A DNA stretch of 64,000 nt from Sorghum bicolor (lineage: Eukaryota > Streptophyta > Magnoliopsida > Poales > Poaceae). A program made the position numbers and the translations under genes. Under the pieces are notes generated by a model. It did not search any database. It was not told the DNA's origin and saw only the letters and a program-made list of their open reading frames with translations. Where the stretch lies: contig NC_012873.2 in assembly GCF_000003195.3 (NCBI RefSeq), forward strand, positions 12,113,894 through 12,177,893, given 5' to 3'. How positions within the stretch are numbered: the stretch's first letter is position 1; every line of letters starts with the position of its first letter. Positions 53,975 to 64,000 of this stretch are shown piece by piece.

Positions 53975-54619
53975 TATGGCGATCCATGAGTTAGAGTTAG
54001 ATTTAGCTATTTAGAACTTAAAAGCTCTAAAGTATCTAAATACAAGGGTTAGATTGAGATTATTTGCATCTAACTCACCCAAAAAACTATCCCCAAAGAG
54101 GTGCTTATTTGGGCTATTTGGGGCTATTTGAGGCGGGGCACACAGGGAAAGGGATCGGCTATGTCACACGGGATCCCTACTCGCGATGCCTCCCGGCCAC
54201 GACCCCGTCCGGTTACCAGCACTGCCGCCTCCCAGCTCGCCTTGCCGCCGCCTCTCAACCGCACCGCCACCTCCAAGCTGTGTCGCCGCCTTCCAACCGT
54301 GTCGCCACCTCTCAATAATGGCAAAACAGCCCGCAAGGTACCATATGGAGCAATGGCAAAATGACTCGCCGCTAGCAATGGCAAAACGACATACAAGGTA
54401 CTATGTGGAGCAATGTCATTTGTGAGCGAGGGGATACCACACAACAGTCGGCCACACCAAATCTAGCTATGAAGGAGCCAAATGAATGAGAAAGTACATT
54501 TATTGTCAATCTAACCCTTGCATCCAAACATCTCTTTGGTTAAAGTTAGTTGAGAGCTAGTCATGAGCTAGAGAATAACTCTAACCTCTAACTTAGTTAG
54601 AGTATCCAAACAGGGCCTA
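53975..54619. mobile_element. probable MITE-like element with long degenerate inverted ends
   Basis: The right end is the inverse of GGCCCTGTTTGGATACTCTA, a common grass DNA-transposon terminus. The left half carries the CAAGGGTTAGATTGA stretch in direct reading (about 54045), and its inverse appears at about 54508-54525, so the two arms are inverted copies. The centre (54120-54330) is GC-rich and non-coding. The left terminus is degraded, so the boundaries are approximate. Confidence 0.4.
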
Positions 54620-55483
54620 CGTGCTGATAATTCATTCATCTTCTTCGCTCATGCGTTACTACTGTTATGTTGATTTTCCAAACCATTTGCTCTACCTGCC
54701 AAACTGGATTCTTGGAGTCTTTCGTCTCTATTTGCTCTAGGATGGCCGTTGCTATCTCAATATTTGCTCTACCTGCTCATGCGTTAAATTTGAATATTTG
54801 TATTTTCTCTGTCTGCACAGTTGAACTCAAGGATGGCCGTTGCTATTCTTCGCAGATGTTGGCCCCCTCGACTAGGGAAATGTTTTATTCGCTTATCAGC
54901 TAAATCTATCAGCTATTTAACAGTATTTTTTTCTTACAACAAAATCAGTCAACAGTACTTAACATCGTTTTCCTGAAAATCTACATCCCTAATAAGAAAG
55001 TAAAAAGTGGTGAGGCGTGACTATTGATAGATACAACAGTGAGGTTTTTGGATGATGGACATGTACAGCAGGCTGACGCCGAACACAAGTTCAATTTCGT
55101 GTCCATTGACCCATTATTTATTCTCTCCTTTTTTCTGCAAAAATAGATGTTAAGTGCTATGAAATTTGAAATTTTTTTTTGGGTGTGCCTGTGCATAACG
55201 GACATGTGCCCTTTAATTAATCCATGCTCATTATTATTAGTCCCCTTTAGAACAAAAAATTTCACAGGAATCGATTCCTTCTCACATAAAAAATGCAAGA
55301 AACACATAAAAAAATTCGTCGTTTCAAAGGGGTTTATACTTACCATGAAAAGTATAACATATTTTTTTCTCTCTGATTATTTGTTAGTTTCCAAGAACGA
55401 AAAGGTACGAACAAGAGATGGATTGAGCCGATCCTGTTTTCCAATGATGTTTGGTCTGGAGTCACCTGCGACAGGACCCTTTA
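54620..55483. other. intergenic DNA, no gene recognised
   Basis: A tandem-like repeat of the ATTTGCTCTACCTGC and AGGATGGCCGTTGCTAT stretches occurs at about 54686-54850. No coding frame of note is present. Confidence 0.4.
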
Positions 55484-55828
55484 GGCCTTGTTTAGTTGGA
55501 GTATGAAAAGTTTTTAGATGTCACATCGAATGTTTTGTAGGATGTCGGAAGGAGTATTTGGATACTAATAAAAAAACTAATTACAAGACTCGCTTGGAAA
55601 CTGTGAGACGAATTTATTAAGCCTAATTAATTCATCATTAGCACATATAGGTTACTGTAGCATTTTAAGGCTAATCATGGTCTAACTAGGCTTAAAAGAT
55701 TTATCTCGTGATTTTCAACTAAACTGTGTAATTAGTTTATTTTTTTATCTATATTTAATATTCCATGCATATGTCTGAAGATTCGATGCGATGGGTGAAA
55801 ATTTTTTAGGTGGTAACTAAACAAGGCC
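55484..55828. mobile_element. Tourist-like MITE, 345 bp
   Basis: Termini are GGCCTTGTTTAGTT and AACTAAACAAGGCC, with TTA on both sides. It is the longest and most complete of three copies of the family in this window. It lies 80 bp from the copia element that follows. Confidence 0.85.
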
Positions 55829-55908
55829 TTAAAGAAATATCACGTAATAAATGCAAAATAGTCTAAACAGATCCATCTACCAAATCAAAGGTATGGGCTC
55901 ATCCTATC

Positions 55909-58900
55909 TGTAAAGATGGGTTAACGAGATGCCTCACCCTGGCACTCGGTTCCGTGTGTAAATAGATGTCAAGGAACAGCCCTTTGACGGTGCCTTACAT
56001 CTGAATAAGTTACAACAGAATTATACATATCTATCTACAATCTAGCAACAACCTTATACGGCATAAGGTACAATGAACCTAGACATTGGGCAGATATTTC
56101 ATACGCTAACACACTCCCTCAATCTTAGCCACTAACAAGGTTAAGATTGTGCCTAAATTGCCGAAGCTTCATTGCTGAGATCGCCTTACTGAACCCATCT
56201 ACTACCTGATCTCCAGAATTAATGAAGCGAATATCAAGTAACTTGTTTGCCACCTGTTCTCTAACAAAGTGAAAATCAATTTCGATGTGCTTAGTCGTGG
56301 CATGGAACATAGGATTGGCTGATAGGTACTTAGCACCTAGATTGTCACACCATAGCCGAGCTGCACGAGGGTGATGAACCTTTAGCTCAGTTAACAACTT
56401 CTGAACCCACATCATCTCTGTTGTGGCATTGGCCAGTGCTTTGTATTCAGCCTCTGTACTCGACCGTGATACAGTAGCCTGCTTCTGTGTCGTCTAAGAG
56501 ATGAGATTTCCTCCGAGAAAAACTGCGAAGCCTCCTGTTGAACGGCGGTCATCCAGACAGCCTGCCCAATAGGCATCCGAAAAAGCACTAACCATCATGG
56601 AATCTGATTTCCTGATTTTGAGTCCAAACTTTGTTGTACCCCAGACATACCTCAGAATCCGCTTAACAGCACTCCAGTGCATAGTGGTTGGAGCATGTAG
56701 GTACTGACATACTTTGTTCACTGCAAAACATATATCAGGCCGTGTCAAGTTCAGGTATTGTAATGCTCCAACTACACTTTGATATTTTGTGGAATCTGCT
56801 TCTCCAAGTCATGATCCAGCCAAGGCAGTCAATTTTTCAGAAGTTGACAAGGGGGTATCAATCACTTTTGCCTTATCCATCCCTGATCGGGCCAATACAT
56901 CTGTTGCATAGCGCCCTTGACTAAGCACTAGACCATCTGCATCCCTCTTGACCTCAATCCCCAAGAAGTAGTGTAGCTCTCCCAAATCTTTGAGAGCAAA
57001 GTCTTGTTGCAGGTCCCTGAGTAGTGCTGTCATAGCCTCAGACGAAGAGCTGGCAACAATTATGTTGTCCACATAGACTAACACAAACATAGTATGTCGA
57101 CCTCTGTTATAGAAGAAGAGAGAGGTATCTGACTTTGAAGGAGTGAAGCTGAGCTGCTCTAATCTGTTGCAAAGCCTTGCGTACCATGCCCGCGGTGCTT
57201 GTTTTAGCCCATATAGCACTTTGTCCAACTTGCAAACATAATTAGGACGCCTCTTGTCAACATACCCAGGTGGTTGCTGCATATAAACCTCCTCTTCTAA
57301 TACTCCATGAAGGAACGCATTTTGCACATCCAACTGGTGAAGACACCATCCCCTCGAGACTGCAAAGACAAGATCAATCGTATTGTGGTCGCTTTCACTA
57401 CCGGACTAAAAGTCCTCATAGTCGATGCCATATTGTTGCTTGAAACCCTTAGCAACCAACCGAGCCTTATACCGATCAATAGAACCATCTGCCTTGCGCT
57501 TCACTTTATACACCCACTTGTAGCCAATTATATTTCTCCCACGTGGCTGTGGCACGAGGTGCCAAGTCTGGTTTCTCATCAAGGCGTGATGCTCGCTGTT
57601 CATCGCCTCAACCCAATTTTTATCAGCCATTTCATCTGCAAGAGTTACAGGTTCCTCAGTCAAGGTCTTAGTCATAGCAGACATGCACCACCATACTGTT
57701 CCATCGGTGTACTGCTTGGGTTTCTAGATCCCATGATGTAGTCATGTAGACGGTCGCTGCACAGGTGGAGCCACCGGATCATGAGCCGCAGATGATCCCA
57801 GAGACTCAATCTTCATGGGCTGGAGCGCCCGCGCAGACTCCCCCTCGATGGGATCCGTCTGTGGCTGGCTGCGTGCAGCAGCTGGTGAAGCTAAGACGCA
57901 GGGCGGTGTAGAAGATCCAGAGGAAGGCACTGAGTTGCGCGTGGGATCACGCGGTTGCGGCGACGAGGGCGCAGAACCCGGAGCAGATACGCCGGGTCTG
58001 TCGGTCTGATCGTCAGAGGTACGAGGAGGAGCAGCTTCGGGATCGGAGTTGTCCCCCCGTGGGTGACACCTGAAGCCCCTCTGATGCAAGTGCATGTCGG
58101 CAGTGTTTTCATCCGTGTTTGTTCCTGAGTCAAGCACAGCATCACCAGAACTTGGCAAAGCATTAGTAGCGTTAGAAGACAGCATATTTTGGTCATGTAA
58201 ATTGGCATCACCAAAAGTAGTGAAAGGAGAATTTTTGAGAATATCAGGAAGGAGGTCAAGCTCGGATCTGAGGCGAGCTCCAGCGTTTGGGTGGAGTTTG
58301 GCAAAGGGAAAAAGAGATTCATCAAACACCACATCTCAGGAAACATAGATGCGCCCTTCCTGGGGGTCAAGGCACTTGAAACCTTTGTGCATATTGTTGT
58401 ACCCAAGGAATACACACTATTTAGACCTAAATTGAAGTTCTCTTGTGTTGTAGGGTCTGAGATTCAGCCACACGGCACACCCAAAGGTGTGAAGAAAGCT
58501 ATAGTCTGGTGCAGTTCCAAAGAGACGCTCAAATGGTGTTGAGTTACTAATGACCTTGGAAGGGAGTCGGTTTATAATAAAGACAACAGTGCTAAAGGCT
58601 TCGTCCCAAAATTTTAGTGGCATGGAGGCATGGGCGAGGAGAGTAAGCCCATTTCAGCAATGTGGCGATGTTTCCGCTCAGCTGACCCATTTTGCTGATG
58701 AGCATGAGGGCAAGAAACATGATGATCAATGCCTATACGCTTGAAAAAGGAATTTAATAGTTGATATTCCCCTCCCCATTATGTCTGAATAGCGCGTATC
58801 TTGTGGCCACACTAATGTTCAGCTAGGTTATGAAAGTCACAGAAGCACTGGAACACCTCAGATTTGTGTCGAAGTAAATAAAACAAAAAAAATGGAATGA

Positions 58901-60733
58901 TCATCAATAAAACTAACATAATAGCTATAACAGCCAACAGAAGATGGCACATGTCCCCATACATTGGAGAAAATAGGATCCATAAGATGACTTGACAAAC
59001 TGGTAGACCTAGGGTAAGGCAATTGGTGACTCTTGCCTTGCTGACATGCATCACACACCCTAGAATTATTGGACTCTTGACTGAACGGAAGATTATGGCG
59101 AAGCAGGACTTGCTGGACGACGCACGACGAGGCATGGCCCAGTCGATGATGCCAAAGCGACGCGGACGGCTTGATGGCACTCAGAACGTGCTTATTCAAA
59201 AGGGGACGCAACGGGTACAGACCTCCTTCACATCGGGCGCTGTGAAGTGTTTTCTCCGTTTCCTGATCCTTGACGGAAAAATATGTAGGGTGAAATTCAA
59301 GGAACACATGGTTATCTCGGGTGAGACGATTTACAGAACATAGACTTTTGTGAGCTTGTGGAACATGAAGGACATGTTTGAGATGGAGATTAGGGTTGTG
59401 CAAAAAACTATGACCAATGTTTGCTATCTCCATACCTGTCCTATTGGCGGCATGGACTTGTTCTCCACCATGATAGCAATCACGAACCGTCAGCCTATCC
59501 AGTTCTCCAGTAATATGGTCCGTGGCACCGGTATCCATATACCAGTTTGTATCCACCCCAGAGGAGTGAGTTGCTGCTGAAGCGTTCTTCTGTGGAGGCC
59601 CTGTAAAAGAATGGTCGAACCTCTTGAAGCAATCTATGGTGGCATGTCCTTCCTTGCCGCAAAGCTAGCAGAAGACGCCGGCCTAGAACCGTGTTTCATG
59701 GTTCCCCTTCTAGGACCCTCGATGGAATCCGCCACGGTTGCCACACCCGCCACCACGCCCACCATTGTTGGAGATGTTGCGTGTATGTTTGGTGATGGCA
59801 TTGGCGGTGGGTTCTGAGGCATTCCGAGCCTCGATGCGTTGCTCATGAGCAACAAGTTGAGCGTAGAGGTTGTTGACGGTGATGGGCTCCACCCGGTTAG
59901 AGACCGCAGTCACCACCGAGTCGAAGTCGCGGTCTAGACCAGTCAAGATGTAGGAAACGAGTTCCTCATCTTCTAGTCACCTTCCTGCAGAAGCCATCTT
60001 ATCTCCAAGTGATTTCATCTTGGTGACATACTCACTTATGGTCGATGAACCTTTAGAGGCTGTGGCGAGTGCCATTCTTGTACTGATGACGCGTGCCCTG
60101 GACTAAGAGGCATGCAACGACGTGATGGCCTTCCATGCCTCGACCGTCGTCTTCACGTATGTGACTTGAGATCCAATCTCTTTCCCAAGCGACGTCAGCA
60201 AGAAGCTGAGCACTTGTTGGTCCTTGGCGACCCACTTCTCGAACTCTAGGTTCTCGACGGGGGGCTCGACGTCGTCACCATCAGACTTCTTGCCGCCCTT
60301 CGGAGCAAGGAACTGCTCGGGCTGCTTTGACACAGAGCTGATGAAGTGCGCGACTTGAGCGCCATGTAGTGCAGACATGATCTGCTCTTCCCACATAGGG
60401 AAGTTGTTCTTGGTCAGCTTCTTTGTCACCGGAAGGAAGCTGAGCAGAGAGTATGCAGCGAATGGCGCGGTGGAGGAAGGCGGAAGCGCCATGATCGATG
60501 AACTTCATTGGGAAGAATGCCCTTATTACCATGTAAAGATGGGTTAACAAGATGCCTCACCCTGGCACTCGATTCCATGTTAAATAGATGTCAAGGAACA
60601 ACCCCTTGACGGTGGCTTACACCTGGATAAGTTACAACATAATTATACATATCTATCTACAATCTAGCAACAACCTTATACGACACAAGGTACAATGAAC
60701 CTAGACATTGGGCAGATATGTCATACGCTAACA
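55909..60733 (-). mobile_element. Hopscotch-like Ty1/copia element, minus strand, decayed
   Basis: Short LTRs lie at 55909-56111 (3') and 60532-60733 (5'). On the minus strand they begin TGTTAGCGTATG and end CATCTTTACA. The target duplication CTATC is at 55904-55908 and 60734-60738. A polypurine tract (TTGAGGGAGTG on the minus strand) abuts the 3' LTR. The 4.8-kb length and 0.2-kb LTRs match the Hopscotch/Retrofit type of small copia. The LTRs differ at roughly a dozen positions, and the coding frames are broken, so it is older than the BAG6 copia. Confidence 0.88.
56122..60492 (-). pseudogene. copia gag-pol pseudogene
   Basis: Read on the minus strand, recognisable pieces occur in the correct order. 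They are gag (60492-60103), more gag with a glycine-rich knuckle region (about 59946-59634), protease with DTGATDH (59556 onward), GAG-pre-integrase (WHHRLGHAS), and integrase pieces (59000-58420, including a segment with INRLPS). A serine/proline-rich linker (58332-57742) comes next. Reverse transcriptase follows (57684-56809, [20 protein letters not shown] and QAPRAWY). The usual YVDD catalytic motif appears as YVDN (position about 57078). RNase H (56748-56122) has [17 protein letters not shown] and WCDN. Several frameshifts and stops separate these pieces. No functional polyprotein can be made. Confidence 0.88.
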
Positions 60734-60738
60734 CTATC

Positions 60739-62661
60739 CACATGGTATCAGTTGGCCATCTTCTTCTCATGCACTCCTTTGCTGCCTCTAAGCATGTCTT
60801 TATTCCAATAGCTCCTTCGTGTTATAGTGCACAGTGAATCAGACCTAACTTGCAGTACCCACGAGTCGCTGCCCCTTAGGTCCAGGTCCACTTAGAGCCC
60901 ACAACATAAGACCTTGAACCTAACTCAACCTAAAAAACTAGTATGATAGATGAGGACCATACATATCTTACATGTTGTGCTCTCTTACCATCAGTTTCAT
61001 CTTAACCTCACATAATCGCGTGCGGTCTTCGGAAGATGTTTTCAGACCCCAAATCCAACGCTCCATGTCAGATGACATGACTTGTGTGATCTCTGAGATG
61101 TTAATGGGCTGCTCCGTCACCACGTGACCCTTAAGATTTTCTTAGTTTTTTACTATGAGCTACGACACCACTTGTTACTCCTGATGACAATCCAAAATAA
61201 TAGTGTTGGAATCAACACGTCCCATCTCGTCCTAAATCTTCAAAGAACTTGTTATTCATCATTTTTTTCTTCAATGCATGTAAGCTATAGGTATATTTTG
61301 AAAAAAATTCTCTTGTGCACGGACAACTGAACCAAAGAAAAAATAAACCTCCCAAAAGAAAAAAAAACTCCTCTCCAATCAATCCATGTTTCTTCATTGT
61401 TATTTTCCATGTGAAATATAGAACATTGTTTTTTATATCTTAATCATGCGATTGTATCCAAGGATGAAAAGAGATGTGTTGGAGTGATATTTTTTTGTGT
61501 TATTTAGTTTGGAGTCATTCATTCTCTTAAGAGAATATTCTTGAAAGATTCAAGACTTACCAATAAGCTTGTTCCCTTCATAGACTGTGGTGACTGTATC
61601 CTTCTTGCACACTGCTCCATCACCTCTCAGCAAGCCTCCATTCCTCTCATTGCTCCTCCTTGGCCTTAGCCCCTAGCCCCTCCACCGCCTTTAGCCACAA
61701 GAAAGAGCCGGCAAGGGCAAGCTGCGCTATAGCCCGATGTGGGGTGCAGATGATGTTGTTCACAGCAAGGAAAGGTCCAACTTGAGAGCGATTTAGGTTG
61801 GCATGGACAAGGATGAGCATGGTGTGATATGTGGTTTGGAGTCACCTAGGATAGGAAGATCTCTTTTCAGAACATATTATTATATAAAGGTCAGTCGAAA
61901 TCAAAGGGACATGATCGTCCCCACCACATAGTGTTAGTGATTGTCTACTCTTTGCCCCTTCTCATCACCCCTTCTTTGCCTATCAGCACACCTCCACTCC
62001 TCTTACCACTCCTTCGCCACCTCAGCGTCCACATCTGCTAACCCTTTGCTAACTGTGGCTACAAGCAACACCGGTAAGAGCGAGCCACTATGCCTGACAT
62101 GGAGCAAGGATGAAGCCATTCATAGCAAGGGGAGGCCTGACCTAATGGCGGCTTAGCTCGATGTCGGCAAGAATGGACACAACATGACACGTGCGAGGAT
62201 ATGTGGGTTGAAGCGGTGTGATAGTGGTGGTGTGGCGAGGCCAGTTGGCATAGCATTCCATCTCCATCACAATGCAAGGCTATATGGCTAGCTATATGAT
62301 GGGAAAGATTGGAGGAAGATGAGGGGTTGCAGAAGCGGAAGATGTGTGTATGGTTGATTATGGGTCCCACATGTGGTAGATGGGAACCATATGTAATTGT
62401 ACTTGTACTTGACAGTGTGTGTAGGGAATGTCTGACGCTTAAGAGGGGGATGAATTAGGCAACTTAAAATTTTGCTTCTAACTAAGGCCTCTAATTCCAC
62501 CTAGTCAAAACCTATGCAAGAAAGTCGTCTATCTAAATGTGCAACTAAGGTTTTGCTAGGTGTGTTGCTATCTTTATCTATGCAACCTAGGTTCCAATCC
62601 TATCAACTAGCCTATCATCTAAATAGGAAAGTAAAGCACACAACCAAGGTAGCAATGTAAG
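60739..62661. other. intergenic DNA with a diverged tandem repeat
   Basis: The segments at about 61601-61860 and 61946-62210 align with each other at an offset of about 345 bp. Shared stretches include the CACCTC...CTCCTTCG region and the GCATGGACAAGGATGAGCATGG-like region. The strip 62430-62661 resembles the TGACGCTTAAGAGGGGGATGAATTAGGCA class of grass repeats. No gene is supported. Confidence 0.4.
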
Positions 62662-64000
62662 TGAAGGGTCGAGATGGCGGACTAGAGGGGGGGGTGAATA
62701 GTCCTTTCTAAAAACTTTTTATACTGGCTAACTGAAACAAATACGGAATTAAAACTATCGGTCTAGCCAAGACTACACCCCTCTATCTAAATTCTCTATC
62801 ACCTTGTAAAAAAAGATCCTAAACAAGCAAACAAGGTGCTACCTTAGCAAGAGCTCACCTAACCAGTTTTAGGAGCAAGGTCACATAAACCTATGACACT
62901 AGTACTTTGCAAACCAGGGAGCTCCTACACAACTAGTAAGCAAAAGCACAAAGCTCCTAAGCTCACTAGCAGTGCTCAATAACAAGGCAACCAATGCCAA
63001 ATTAGAGAGCGCAAATTACATAGCTACACAAACTAAGCAATGTGACTAACAAGGTTACATAAACCAAATTAGTCACGCAAGGGGAACTACTTCTAGCTAC
63101 ACAAGCAAGAAGGTAACTAGAAAGCTACACAAGCTAACTTATTACAAGAGCAACTACACAAGCAAAAGTATATGAATGTAAGAACAAGCTTGTGTTAGGG
63201 ACTTGCAAACCAAGGGAAGAACAATGTTGACATAAAGATTTTCTCCCAAGGTTCACTTGGTTGCCACCAAGCTACATTCCCGTTGTGTCGACCAACACTT
63301 GGTGGTTCGGTGGCTAAAAGGTACATGAACCTCGTCCTCACTAGGACACCACAAGAACCTACCCACAAGTGAGGTAGCTCAATGACACGCACAATCCAAT
63401 AGAATTGCTCTTCATGATCCCCGCGGGGTGAGCACCATATCCCTCACAATCTCTTCTCTGGAGCACCGCATAATCTCCTTGCGTGCTTCGACGGAGTCAC
63501 AAGCCACCAAGCCATCTAGGTGGTGGCAACCTCCAAGAGTAACAAGCACCACCGGCTTGCAACACGAATACCTAGTGCCACTCGATGTAATCTCTTGATG
63601 CATTCGCACTAGAATCACTCACTCACACAATCGGATGATCACTATCAAGCATATGTGAGTTAGAGGCTTCACTAGCACTCCCTAAGCATGAATACTAAGT
63701 CCCAAGGGTGCCAAGCACCAGCCAAAGGCCAGCCACCACTACTATTTATAGCCCCAAGGGCTAAAATAGTCGTTGCCCCTTCACTGGGCAAAACACGTGG
63801 GCACCGAACGCGTTGCAATGAGCCACCGGACGCTCAAACCCAGTGTCCGATGCTCAGACGACAGCCACGTGTCACTAGCCGTTTGAACTCGACCGTTGCC
63901 GCCAATAGCTAACTCGCACTCACGCCTGAAGCAGTAGCACCGGACGCTCTGCTGGTCCACACTAGGCGCGTGCGGTGCACACCGGACCCATATGCAGAGA
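62662..64000. repeat. dispersed grass repeat, third copy, cut by window edge
   Basis: The left end (TGAAGGGTCGAG...GACTAGAGGGGGG) is a diverged form of the 6931 and 26387 left ends. The interior follows the same order: GGTTCACTTGG..GCCACCAAGCTA (about 63251), CAATCCAATAGAATTGC (about 63384), the ACCACC.AG region, and a CACCGGACGC cluster from about 63800 to the edge. The rest lies outside the window. Confidence 0.6.

Noticed and set aside
1..64000. tRNA, rRNA or microRNA genes
   Set aside because: No cloverleaf with internal A and B boxes, rRNA core or convincing long hairpin was recognised by eye. The tRNA-like strings found are retrotransposon primer sites. A tRNAscan-type run would be decisive.

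Overview
The window is nuclear DNA of a grass. The evidence is an intron-rich plant BAG-family co-chaperone gene, dense nested LTR retrotransposons with tRNA-Asp-type primer sites, an L1-type plant LINE, and Tourist-like MITEs with TTA target duplications. The repeat families suggest an Andropogoneae genome such as Sorghum or Saccharum. That placement is inference, because no database search could be run.

Layout. 1-4.8 kb is AT-rich intergenic DNA with one unassigned 149-codon reading frame. 4.86-6.5 kb holds a decayed minus-strand LTR. 6.9-24.7 kb is a nest. A dispersed repeat starting at 6931 is split by element O (5' LTR 7671-9255 plus gag-protease). O is itself cut by element A (11006-20250, both LTRs, gag-protease, no reverse transcriptase or integrase, and an extra Athila-type ORF with its own promoter-like region). 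The split repeat resumes at 20251, followed by the decayed related element B (20456-24719). 25-30.6 kb carries small DNA transposons, another copy of the dispersed repeat (26387-28289) with many ACCGGACGC/GCGTCCGGT motifs, and a solo LTR (28443-30636).

The only clearly functional host gene is a BAG6-like gene (promoter about 31.2 kb, coding exons 32562-52380, seven coding exons, predicted 1351 aa). Its third coding intron has grown to 15.3 kb because a full-length-sized LINE inserted in antisense (35279-49903, 12-bp target duplication). A Ty1/copia element with an intact 1317-codon gag-pol and apparently identical 1241-bp LTRs (38295-46115, TSD GAAAC) then landed inside the LINE. Downstream lie three more MITE-like elements, a minus-strand Hopscotch-like copia with broken frames (55909-60733, TSD CTATC), and a third copy of the dispersed repeat running off the right edge.

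No operon-like or defence-type system is present. The notable observations are: the nest inside BAG6 and its possible effect on isoforms; a tandem exon-intron duplication in BAG6; the non-autonomous element A with an internal promoter-like region and mismatched flanks; and duplicated primer-site sequences at the LTR ends of two families.
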